From Albizia julibrissin (taxonomy: Eukaryota > Streptophyta > Magnoliopsida > Fabales > Fabaceae), in assembly GCA_037074505.1 (NCBI GenBank), contig CM073483.1:13167001-13231000 (forward strand): DNA of 64,000 nucleotides. Reading direction: 5' to 3'. The notes under the pieces are model-generated. The model was not told the DNA's origin. It did no database searches and saw nothing but the letters and a program-made list of their open reading frames with translations. Shown here piece after piece: positions 43,676 to 54,837 of the stretch. Numbering within the stretch: position 1 is the stretch's first letter; each line of letters starts with the position of its first letter. The position numbers were made by a program, and so were the translations under genes.

Positions 43676-44018
43676 GGTTTAATATAACTTTTGGTCCCTG
43701 AAGTTTGGCCAGATTTTGGTTTTGGTCTCTCAAGTTTAAAATCAGGGGTTTTGGTCCCTCAAGTTTACTCCGTTTATAACTGTTGGTCCCTTAAGTTTGA
43801 AAGGACTTGATAACTTAAGGGACCAACAATTATAAATGAAGTAAACTTGAGGGACCAATAGTTATAAACGGAGTAAACTTAAAAGTCCAAAACCACTGAT
43901 TTCAAGGACCAAAACCAAAATCGGGCCAAATTTCAAGGACTAAAACCACCGATTTCAAACTTGAGGGACCAAAACCAAAATCGGGCTAAACTTCAGAGAC
44001 CAAAAGTTATATTAACCC
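43676..44018. mobile_element. MULE-type MITE, 343 bp, 9-bp TSD
   Basis: Inverted repeats of about 60 bp: left GGTTTAATATAACTTTTGGT, right in complement GGGTTAATATAACTTTTGGT. The interior is built of inverted 'GGTCCCTCAAGTTT' modules. Perfect 9-bp duplication TAATTATAA at 43667-43675 and 44019-44027. Confidence 0.92.
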
Positions 44019-45169
44019 TAATTATAATGATAAGGGCAAATTTAGGTCAAATTCTTTATAACAAGTCAAATCCTCCTATCACTGTTTGCCATATTTTTAT
44101 TTAATTTCATAAACATGAAGGAGATAACAGTGGTTTTAGAGGGGGTTTGGGGTTAAATTATGTGTGAACATAATAGGACATATGGTAAAATGTAATTGGA
44201 GAACTTAACTATTTTAACGAACTTGATATAAGTTTTGTCCTAATGGTAATGATAATTATACTTATTTCCATAACATTAATTAGTAAAGAATTATATATAT
44301 ATATATAATACTTCCTCTGATTTCAATTGTAAAAGCTAGATTCCAAATTTACAAATACTAAAAATATTAGTTGAGTGAGTTATTTATATCAAATTTATAT
44401 TGGTTTTCCTAAAATATCATGTTTAATCAATATTCCTAATATTCCTATTGTTGGAAACACCTTTTAATATTTACAATCAATAAAAATAGCTTAGGATAAA
44501 TTTTATAAATTTGTAAGAAAAAATGAATGGAGATTTTTTATTTAGAATCAAAGAAAATCTCTCAATTAGTTCCTATATAGTATATTTATAATGAGCTAAG
44601 GTATTATTCCCCCCCCCCCCAAGGAACATTAAGAAGATTTGAACTCTTGATTTATAGTCATGAGCATGTGATCTCACTTCATGTTTGTTATTTGAGTTAG
44701 CTCTTCATGCCTTCATGGCTTCGTAGTAAGATGAGCATTTTCATTTTCAATTGGATATAACTATCCTATAGATATATTTTTTAATATTCATATAGATTTG
44801 CACCTAAAACATTGTATTTGTGTTCAAATCAACATTGTATTTGGGTTTCTTGTAATAGTGGTCCTTCCTTTTGGCAAAAAAGTTGGATCGGATATCAAAC
44901 TAGAAAGAACAACATATCTCTTATTCTTCTTCTTCTTCTTCTTCTGTTTTGCCCCTTACCAATGAAAGAACAACATATCTCAATTTTTATTGTTTAACAC
45001 TTTAACTAGTTAGACCAGTTGTTGAATTTGATAACATGATAATTGTAACATCCTCAAATTTAGCAAATGGTGTTAGACTTAATTTTGGGAATTAAAGGCC
45101 TATCATTCTTCCAAGAACTTAAAGGACTCTTAAATTAGACAAAGGAAGAAAATTAGGGGTTAATGTATG

Positions 45170-45171
<2 letters not shown>

Positions 45172-45218
<47 letters not shown>
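45172..45218. repeat. (AT)n microsatellite
   Basis: About 23 uninterrupted AT units. Confidence 0.97.
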
Positions 45219-45221
<3 letters not shown>

Positions 45222-45607
45222 ATACACACACATGGCACCTTCTTAGGCAAACACACCCATATTAGCTTTTTCACTTTTGCTTTGGAGCCACAATAGGTTG
45301 CCACTTAAGCACCTTTTATAAACATGTGTAATTAAAATAACAACTTTTTGTTCTTCCATTTGGCCACATGACCGTCTTCCCCACACACCACACATGCATG
45401 CAAGATTAAATCAACATACTTCCCTCCCCTTATATCAAAAAGTTGGCCAAAACATAAAGAAGGGAAGAGAGAGTTTGGTCAACATTCAACCTACTTTTTA
45501 TTTGGACACATGGTTAACTTTCACCCATGCACTTGCATAAATGTAACCATTTAATCCCTAGCACTCCTTCACTCTCAAAAGGTCAGCCAAGAGGGAAAAA
45601 TAGCAGA

Positions 45608-45610
<3 letters not shown>

Positions 45611-45671
<61 letters not shown>
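45611..45671 (+). repeat. (GATA)n(GA)n microsatellite
   Basis: About 12 GATA units followed by a short GA run. Confidence 0.97.
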
Positions 45672-47220
45672 CAGAAAATATGGAGAACTAGAGAGAGAAG
45701 GAGATATAAAGCCATTTTCACCCCCAAAATCACATTTCTAGGTTACAGTGAATTCATCAATCTTGTTCCTATAATTAAGAGCAACATTTCTACCATTTAA
45801 GTTTCTTGAGAAGAAGTGTTTGGTGCTGTCTAAGAGGTGTAGAAGTTGGAGAAATTAAGATAGGGTGATAGCAAAGGAAAGAGGTAATCATAAGCTTTGA
45901 TTTGAACCAAGTATCTTGGAATTTGGTTAAGATGTTATAATGATGATATTTTGCCCGATTTTTGTTAAGAAGTAACTTTAGGGTTTTAGAGATGTTGTGA
46001 ACATGAAAATAATGTTAAAAGAGGTCTAAGTATGGTAGATAAGAAGTTTAGCAAGTTTTGTGCAAAATCATTTTTTGTTCCCTATGATACCTTTCAACCA
46101 TATTAAGGCAAGGGGAAGGAATTGGATTTTTCTAATTTTGATGTTTCCAATGAGTTTAAAATGAAAAATTGTGTAAGAAAAAGATGAGAAATTGACTTTG
46201 GAAGCATTATAATTGGAAATGAAATTTTTGCCTAAAAGCCCTTAAATTTCAGCTTTGGTTGGTTCATTGGGAAGGAATTGGATTTGTTAAATTTAAGGAT
46301 AGAAATGGATTCTTCATGTAAAATTGTGTGGGAATAGCTTCTAGAAATAATTTAAAAAGGATTGGATTGCAAATCCAAAAATTGGAGTTAAAGATCAAGT
46401 AAGGATTTGCTACCAGACTTGAGTTTTTAGGGAGTGAGGTTCGTTTTGATCAATCAAAACTTATCCAATGATTGTGAAATTTACAGGTCAATAGTACACA
46501 TCCAAATCTTTAAAATAGTCATAGAATGCATTAATTGGATATCTAGGGAAAAAGTTATGATTTTTGGAAGTTATTTCAAGAATCGGGGGGGGGGGGAATT
46601 TTGAGACAACCAAGTTGGTCATGAATCTGGAACTTAACACCTTTAATTGACATTGGTTAATATTTTTCTTATATAGGGGACTTAAATAGATTTACATAAA
46701 AGCTTGTACCACCTCATTTGAAATTTTCTAGATTAAGATATGAATTTTTAAAGTTGCCTAATAAAATCTGGCAGATTGAGGTTGGTTCTGGAATTTCCAG
46801 TTTTAAAGTAAATTATGATTAGAAATATGATTTAAAAATCAATGTGACCATGTTGAATACCCAGATCACAAGGGTGGAAGACATATAATATGTCTTAAAT
46901 TAGATATTCATTGACATAGCACAAAAAAAGTATTAAAGATAACCAACAAAAGTTAAAATAAAGGACAAGAATTTGGAATAGGTCAAGAGTAACATAATCT
47001 TTACTATGTCAATAGAATTGGAATAAGTAATGACCCATTTATTCATGAATTCTAAATTATAGGATTAAATATTTTCCCAAGCCCAGAGAAGAAGTTTGTT
47101 GGTAAAGGTAGATTACGGGAAAGGCAATTAATTGGTAACTCTTTCTCTCATATAATATGTATTGATATGCATGTATGTTTTTACCATCGGTTATATTCCT
47201 TTTATGAATATAAGGAATTG

Positions 47221-47420
47221 ATGTTGGACTAGTGTGTCCTGAGGCTATAAGACATGTTTGGACCAGTATGTCCTAAGGCCGTAAGACCTTACATGCATTC
47301 AAAATTGTACCGGGTAGTGATCTGAGGCCGTAAGTATTGAAAGTGTATTTTTGCATGAGGCAGTGACCCTAGGCTATGAGATCTTATATGCCATCTAAGT
47401 TGTATTGAACCAGTGTGCCC
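47221..47420 (+). repeat. Subrepeats within the probable LTR
   Basis: Variants of 'GACCAGTRTGTCCTRAGGCC' and 'TAAGAC(C)TTA' recur about every 40-60 bp. Confidence 0.6.
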
Positions 47421-48660
47421 CGTGATTGATATTTATGTTGCATTTTGAATGTTGAATGATGTTCATATGATGGTTTGTTTAGCATGCTTTGTGAACTTGC
47501 ATACTTTAACTGTTGTTACTATTGAGATTTTCGTGAATCTCACCCTTTCTAATGATTGACGTACAGCTAAGGCAAGCAGCTCTAAGGGCAAAGAGGTAAA
47601 TGCTAATTAATAGAAGGTGGAGATGAATGATTTAAGAATTTTGTTGGTTATTTGTATATAAATTTTGCTATGACGTAGGATATTTTGGTAGCCACATACA
47701 GCTACATGTGTTGTAGATAAATGTAAAGATATAACCATAGTGGAGTTAGTACCTGTAGTAGTAGTGATAGAGGTAGTATATCATGTGTAGCATGGGATAG
47801 TTTTAGTTGATCTATTATACGTATCGGAACGGTAATTTCCTCTAGTACAATAAATGAATTAGGATTGGGTAATTGTTTGATAAGGGCCCATAAGTTAACT
47901 ATCAATATACTAGTTTATGAGCAGAGAAGCACTCTGATAATAATAAATGAAGTCAAAAATTGATAAGTCATAATGAAGTTACGAATCACTATATAACTGT
48001 TTTGAAAGCTTAATTTTTTTCAAAAAAAACTATTCAATTACAGGTTTTAACCCTGTGTTAAGATTGATATTTTACATTATTATCAAAAGTGTATTTGTCT
48101 CAGGACTGAGTCCTGACTCAGTGGTTCAAATTCATTGTATGAACACTCATTTGATAACTAAGGAAATAAGGGAGTCACAATAATTAAATAAAAATTTTGT
48201 AAAAAATAATTATATGCAAACATTAGATATGTGTGTATAATAAACTCATAGTAATTCTAATTATTATATTTATACAATTTTAAACTTAAAACCTTGTGTT
48301 TAAATAACCAATGTCCCTTTTATTATTAAGACATGTCCAAATTTCTTTAGAATTGAGATCTCAAAAGATATAAGAAAAGAGATCTAGATTAAGAAAGATC
48401 AAACCTTTAAGTGCTTATCTTAAAGAAATCATCAAGTGAAGGAAAAAATAGTTACTTGGGTAATACATAATTTGATCTATCCCCAGAACATGTTTTAATA
48501 GAAGGAATATGTGTGATTTTTCTTAGGTTTTGATATTTTCAATGGAACCCAAGAAAGATGGAGAGGAGATCGATGTAAAGATTCCAATGTATTATCTAAC
48601 CCTTCACTCACTTTAAATTATGCTCTTTTGTGGCTTTTGTGACAATGCCTTATGTATATA

Positions 48661-48895
48661 CTATCTCCAGTTTTAAATATAAGATCTTATTGATTTTCTT
48701 GGAGAGATTAAGAGAACAAAATAAGTTACTTTAAAGTATTTATATTAATCTTTTTTCTTCAAACTAATTTGTCTGACTTATAAACTGATATATAATCTAA
48801 TGATTCGTAATATATGATATGATTAAGTAGCTTATTTAACTTTCTTATTCTCTCTAAAAAAACCAACTGAGTCTTACATTAAAGATCTGAGGGAG
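48661..48895. mobile_element. Stowaway-like MITE, 235 bp
   Basis: Ends CTATCTCCAGTTTTAAATAT and, in complement, CTCCCTCAGATCTTTAATGT. Flanked by TA on both sides (48659-48660, 48896-48897). Related degenerate sequence is also visible at about 41640-41855. Confidence 0.7.
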
Positions 48896-48992
48896 TACAA
48901 TATTATGCATGCTTTTATTGAGTGTTTGATTGGATTATGTTACTGAGATTTCCCTTTATCGATCTCATCACATGTTTCCAAACAAGGTTGTG

Positions 48993-49390
48993 GGTGTGTT
49001 GGATGGACTAGCTGTGAAAGAAAATATTTTGAATAAAATTGATTTATACTTTTGATTTTGAGAATAGATTTGGATGTGATTGATTTATTATAAGATTGAT
49101 TTCAGGTAAAATTGAAAAGTTAAAACCACTATTTTATTAAGAAAAATATCCAAACACCCGTTATACTTATCAAAATTAATTATGAACAAAAAACCATGAT
49201 GATCTCATAGGCTACCAAACCACCCTATAAATGTCAAAATTAGTTATGAACCAAAAAACAATGTTATCTCATAAGTTACTATTATCTCATTTTCAATTAT
49301 TTTTCTAAAAATTTATCCAAAAACACTATTTTGATTTAATCAATTTTATAAACTGTTTTTTAATTTACCCAATGCTAATCCAAATGCACC
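48993..49390. mobile_element. Possible degenerate MITE
   Basis: Imperfect terminal inverted repeats: GGTGTGTTGGATGGACTAGC at the left and, in complement, GGTGCATTTGGATTAGCATT at the right. No clear target duplication. Confidence 0.4.
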
Positions 49391-49770
49391 TAAAACATGT
49401 GAGGGTTGCTTATAAGAAACATGGTTTTCTTTCCTTTTCAAGCAGTAGCGGTGCATGTATTGGCTCTCTACTGGATAAGCATAAGTATTGCTTGGTTTTA
49501 GAGTTGTTATTCAGGCTTTGGCATTTTATGTTTGTTTAGTTTTGTTTGTGATGAGTGGATGTTCACAACTTTAGAAACTTTTAAAGTTTGATTTCATGGT
49601 TAATGTGGTTATACCCCATAATTCTTAAATAACCTCTAATGCTTTCATTTTGTAGTATAACTATATTGATTCTTTTATTTATGAAATTGTAATTCTTGAA
49701 ATAGTTGGAGGCCTATAAATAGAGATTTAACTCAAAAAATTACGTACATGAAAAATATATATAAACTATA

Positions 49771-51384
49771 TGTTAGATCTCATAATGTTTTGATGATAAT
49801 AAACCCTGATATCTAAGTTTATTTTGATAAATAAGAAGAATAACAAAAAGTTGACTTGATGATTCAAGTCACTTGAGTGAAGTTTTAAGCATTCGAGTTA
49901 TATAAATATTTTCAAAAAAACTTGAATTAGCAAGCCACTCAAGTAATGATTGAAATTCCATGGTAATCCTTTCTATCTTAGGAAAATCATTTACGTGTTA
50001 GTCTTAGAACTCGAGTGATAGCCAAGTAAGAACAAAGATTATTAAAAAGGATAACTCAAATGATAGTGGATGCACTCGAGTGTTAAAGCTTCACTTCCAA
50101 AATTACAAGTTACTCGCTAGTGATCAGAATATGTGAAAGTTCTAGTGTCTAAATCACTCGAGTGATGGACATAATTTGCAAGTCACTTGCAAGTAATGTG
50201 AGAGTTTGTGATCTGGTAAAGCATATAACTCAAGTGGCATAATGGTGCACTCAAGTGATATGCTTACCAAATCACTCGAGTGATGTCATTCACTTGCGAG
50301 TCACTCACAAGTATAGCTGAAGTGATGAGATATTTTGATAAGATTACTCTAGTGATTGAGAAAATCACTCGAGCGATCCATGATCACTTGCTAGGCACTA
50401 GCAAGTGATCTTAAAGAGCACTGGAGTTACTAATCTATTTTTCAAAACCTATAGAAGATCACTCAAATGATATTTATTTTTGTGAAACTTCACTATTAGT
50501 GATTATTAGCACAAGATCACTTGTACACTTGAGTGACAGAGAAAGAACTCGAGTGATAAGGAATCACTCGAGTCATCCTAAGTCACACTCGAGTGTGTGT
50601 TCATCAGTCTTTTATAATAAGTGTCTTGACAATTTAATACCTTTTCTACTTATCATGATAAACATCTGAAATTCTTATACTATTTATAGATGTTACTAAT
50701 CATATTTAAGTATAAGTTTCAAATGATTAATCTCCAGATTAATTTCAAAATCAGGAAAAGCAAAATCGTATCAGAAGCATTAAATGCGTAGCAAAAATAA
50801 CCAACAGAAACACTATTTTTTATCAACGGCTACAATTACTCTCTCATGGACAGATTTGAATGCTCTCAACGGTCATTAAAGACACTTTACTTACAAGTAC
50901 GGAAGCATTCAAGACAGAGCCAATAACGAATGACAAAATCAATTTTGTTCATTAAGTGCTCTATTTTTTTGTTTGATATTCTCTGATATTTCTATTGTTC
51001 TTCAGTATTTATTTATCAACTATTTAAGAGAGATTTTACAACCTTATTTATTACTCTTGTAAAGAAAATTTTAAATTAGTAGGACCTTGAGTGTGGGTGT
51101 CAGCTTACAAAGTGTAAGGGGGAGTGAATGTCCTATTGAGAAACTCTCTTGTACTGTGGTGCCAATAATTCATCGAATCTTAAAAATATAGTAAAAATCT
51201 TATAGGCACTCTAAAGATTGGATGTAGGTCAAAAGGTTAAGACCAAACTAGTATAAACTCCGGTATACATTTCAATGAAATTTCTCCAACCCTTATCTTC
51301 TAACTAAGTCTTATAGTTGTGTTTTTTTTAATTGTTAATATCACCTAATTCACCCCATTCTGGGTGAAACCTTTGACACTAACA
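49771..51384 (+). mobile_element. Solo copia (Sirevirus-like) LTR, 1614 bp
   Basis: Begins TGTTAG and ends CTAACA, a perfect 6-bp inverted pair. Flanked by CTATA (49766-49770) and CTAGA (51385-51389), a target duplication with one mismatch. Contains 'GATTGGATGTAGGTC' (51217-51231) and 'CCTAATTCACCCC' (51343-51355) near the 3' end, as in the LTR at 1-2219. The middle (about 49870-50600) holds many near-palindromes with core CACTCGAGTG, including two perfect 14-bp copies at 50153-50166 and 50271-50284. No internal region remains, so it arose by LTR-LTR recombination. Confidence 0.82.
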
Positions 51385-51681
51385 CTAGAATCCTCCCCAA
51401 TTTCCAATCTTTTTAGTTTTGGAGAATTACATTCAGGTCTCGTTTAAGAGGAAGAAAAATAAAAAAATGGTCTCATTGACAACTTCAGGGACGTGAATTG
51501 ACAATTTTAGAGGTGCGATTTACAACTCCATGGGACCAATTTTTCATTTTTTTTTTCTCTTGAACGGGACCTGAAAGTAATTCTCCCTTTTTATTTTCTT
51601 TTGGGCCTTATTTGAATGGAGCGAAAATGAGAGGAGGAAAGAGAAAAAGAGAGATAAATCAGGAGAGAAGTGGGTTTTTCC

Positions 51682-52390
51682 TATGGTTGGGCAAAAACCC
51701 GGTGGTCCAGTCCAGTCTGATCCAACCCGAGCTGGTTCAGTCCAGTCTGGTCCAATCCAATTAAACAACATTAAAAATCGGATCAGACTGGACCAGACTG
51801 ACTGTTCTGGTTGGACCGGGTTCCAGACCAGGGAACCAAACCACTTGGACTGGTCTGATCTGGTCCAGGTCAATTTTTAAATTTTTTTTTATAATTTAGA
51901 TGTTATTTTTTATTTTTTTATTTAATGTTACGTTGTTGGAGTTTTGTTAAGGATTTATAATTAAATTTTATTTTTTATGATGATTTTATATGATTATATG
52001 TATTTTTATGATCTTAATTGTATTTATCATATTTAAATATTTTTTTATTATTGTTGAATGTTGTTGGATATTCTTATAGATTTATGATGTTTAATTTTGT
52101 GACACATTTTTATATTATTATAGGTATTTTTATGGTCCTAATTGTGTTTAATAGGTTCAAATTTTGCCTTTCAAAAAATAAAAAATAAAAATAAAAAAAA
52201 ATTAAATTTTGTACCTGGGCTACCTGGACCAGTCCAGGTAGTCCACCTGACCAGGTCTAGTCCAGCCCGGCCACGGGTTGGTGCTGGACCAAACTAGACC
52301 ACGAACTACCTTGTGTAACCCGAGATCCTCTCTAAACTAGACATCGGGTTGATGTTAAACCTGGTCCGGTCCAGTCCATGCTCATCCCTA
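51682..52390. mobile_element. hAT-type MITE, 709 bp
   Basis: Ends TATGGTTGGGCAAAAACCCGG-like on the left and, in complement, TAGGGATGAGCATGGACTGG on the right, both followed by repeated GGTCCAG/CTGGACC modules. Flanking 8-mers GTTTTTCC and ATTTTTCC (51674-51681, 52391-52398) match at 7 of 8 positions, the hAT duplication size. Short frames inside are repeat-derived, not genes. Confidence 0.72.
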
Positions 52391-53306
52391 ATTTTTCCTA
52401 TTTAAACGAGTGAGAAAAGTGGGGTAGAAAATAATGGTGTCACTATAAGTATGTAACCCCCATTTTCTGTCTAAATTTTCTCTAAACATATGGAGAGATT
52501 TGAAGAAGAAAACAAACATTTCAAATTTATCCCCAACAAGCTTGCTTCTTCTACTTTAGCAAACCACCCTCTGACCCCAAAGCCTACCCCAACTCCCTGA
52601 CTTCCTCATTGTTTATTTCATTTTATTAAGTTTAATTTCAAAAAAAAAATATCACTTTTAATTTCTTGCCTTGATTTCACTAAATTATTTGAATTTTAAA
52701 TATAATAACGTGAAAAGTATCCAAATAATTTGATTTTAAATTATTTGATAAACTGTTAATTTGTTTTTTCTTATTGTGATATTTAATTTGATTTTAAACT
52801 TGATATATTTTTATATTTTTACTCAGTTTCTTTCCTCTTTGGTTTCTCTTGTCCATGGGTGATCACATCTTTTCTCCCGTTTTATCTTTCCCTATTTTTT
52901 TACCCTGACTATTTTTCCATCGCATTAATGTTTTAAGAACATTATTGATTTATTTTGGTGGGGCTCCCATGTTTTCACTTTCAATTCCAAAGGTAAAAAT
53001 ATTCTCTCGTCACTTTTTAAGCAATTTTAATGGCCAAGAGTCATGTTAGTGGACAAGCATTCTCTACTTTTCCCTTTCCATTTTCCTAACGCTATATCCA
53101 TTTCTCTATCTCGTTTTGTCAATTCAGCCCTCAACTCATTCTCACCTCGCCACGTGGCGTAACCACAATCCTTCTGAACGCACCACCCGTGATCCTTTGA
53201 GCTAGCTCGCGTGTACGAAACTTACCTACTAAACAAACTGAAAAATTATTAATTTTTTATTTTTTATTTTCATTAGAAAAAAGGGTAAAGGAGAAAAATA
53301 ACATTA

Positions 53307-53959
53307 GGGCACATTTGACATGGTGGAATTGGGAGGTATAGAATTGAAATTGGATCTCAATTTCATGCTTAAGTTTGTTTGGTATGATAGAATTGAAAAT
53401 TTTTATTCCATGTAGAAACCAAATCTCCCAAATTCCATCAAATTGACTTCCACCCAAAAAGTAAAGATTTGTAATTCCATGTACCTAAATCCATTTTTTT
53501 CCTTCAACTTGTATGATTTTATCCAAGGTTATTAAACCCGGACCGGTCACTGAACCGGTCTGGGTACTGGGATAAGAGTTAATAGGTCAGATCGAAGTCA
53601 AATCGGAGCTAAACCAGGGCCAAACCGATGATAAATTGAATATTTTAAACTTATTAATATGAAATTTTAAAAAAATAAAAATAAAACTAATTTTTTATTT
53701 AAAAAAACCTCAAACCGGACTGGTTTTCCAGCCTGTCCGGTCCGGGTTTAATAACAATGGTTTTATCTCATCCCACCTTCTTAGGTTGGCATATTGATAA
53801 TTTTACATTTTTAATATAAATATTAAATAAAAATAATATTTGAATTCCATATACATACCAAACACACTTTTAAATATCATTTCCATTTCCATATCCATAT
53901 CAATTTCTATTTTCATTTCCATATCCATCAAAATCAATTTTAGTGTACCAAACGGGCGC
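53307..53959. mobile_element. PIF/Harbinger-type MITE inserted in the foldback
   Basis: Imperfect terminal inverted repeats (left GGGCACATTTGACATGGTGG, right in complement GCGCCCGTTTGGTACACTAA). Flanked by TTA at 53304-53306 and 53960-53962. Its removal rejoins the foldback arm. Confidence 0.75.
53523..53760. mobile_element. Small TIR MITE nested in the PIF MITE, 238 bp
   Basis: Inverted ends: CCAAGGTTATTAAACCCGG on the left and, in complement, CCATTGTTATTAAACCCGG on the right, followed by ACCGG modules. Flanked by TTTTAT at 53517-53522 and 53761-53766. A related fragment with GGACCGG/ACCGGTT modules is at about 63215-63300. Confidence 0.72.
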
Positions 53960-54837
53960 TTAATTTTTTCAAGAAGAGTTAGTGGCACCATAAATAAATT
54001 TTAGGTTTAAAAATACATATAATAATTCTAAAATGGCTTTTAAATGCCACATTTGCTAAATTCCTTTACATTGACCGTTTGGTCAAACTTTTGATTAAAT
54101 CAAGTGATAGTAAAGGAGAAAAAATGCCCTTTATCTTTTTTTAAAAGAGGTACGGGTATCATAAATAAATTTTGGGTGTAAAAATATCTATAATGATTTT
54201 AAAATAGCCTAAAATGATATTGCCGTTAGATTTGTTTGATGGCTGTTTATTTTGACATGTGAGCCCTACTTATTTGTCGAGCTGTACTCCATCTTAATTG
54301 TTTTGATCGTATAATGTGGATCTCTCCCATTTTTAACCTAAGGACAAAGAAGGTTTAGTGCATTGTTGGATGAAGAAACAGAAAAGAAAAGATCTAAGTC
54401 ATTCGTGTGCTAAAGATGAAGGCTGGACGTCGACGCTATCGCTAGGTTAAAAATGTGAGAAGTCCATATTATACAATCAAAATAACCAAGGTGAATTATA
54501 GTTAGACAAATAGTGGAAGTCAAAATAAATGGCCGCTTGATGAATTTAATTACAATAGTATTTTAGGCTATTTTAAAATCATCATAGATATTTTTCACTC
54601 AAAAATTATTTATGGTGATAATAGCTCTTTCTGAAAATGATAAAAGGTATTTTTGCTTTTTTACCTACATTTTATTTAGTCAAAATTTTAACCGAATGGT
54701 CAATGTAGAGAAATTTAACGAAAAAGGTAGTTTAGGCCATTTTAAAATTATGATAGGTTTTCTTACACCTAAAATTTATTTACAATGCTAGTAACTCTTC
54801 TTAAAAAGGAAAAGGACTATTTTTGCTCCTTTACTCT

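Larger units (their letters stand above)
45044..47969 (+). mobile_element. Probable long LTR (Ty3/gypsy-like), boundaries tentative
   Basis: Begins TGTAACATCC, like many plant gypsy LTRs, and may end CA at 47969. Flanking TAAT occurs on both sides (45040-45043 and 47970-47973). A TATA-like ATATAAAG near 45704 follows a microsatellite-rich zone. Near 47221-47420 a 'CCAGTGTGTCCTGAGGCC(G)TAAGAC'-type motif recurs about five times, as in some plant LTRs. No protein-coding region is present. It could be a solo LTR; the short target duplication makes the ends uncertain. Confidence 0.4.
53285..54837. mobile_element. Large foldback element, host of nested MITEs
   Basis: Left arm is 53285-53303 plus 53963-54348; right arm about 54437-54837. 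Arms pair through blocks such as 'TTTGATCGTATAATGTGGA' (near 54303) and its variant complement (near 54462), and 'AAGAAGAGTTAGTGGCA' versus 'AAGAAGAGTTACTAGCA'. The outer 'GGTAAAGGAGAAAAATA' of the left arm is separated from the rest by the PIF MITE. No target duplication was identified; class uncertain, possibly MULE-like. Confidence 0.65.

Noticed and set aside
51544..51880. Frames in the hAT-type MITE at 51.7 kb
   Set aside because: Derived from GGTCCAG/CTGGACC repeat modules, with no coding conservation expected.
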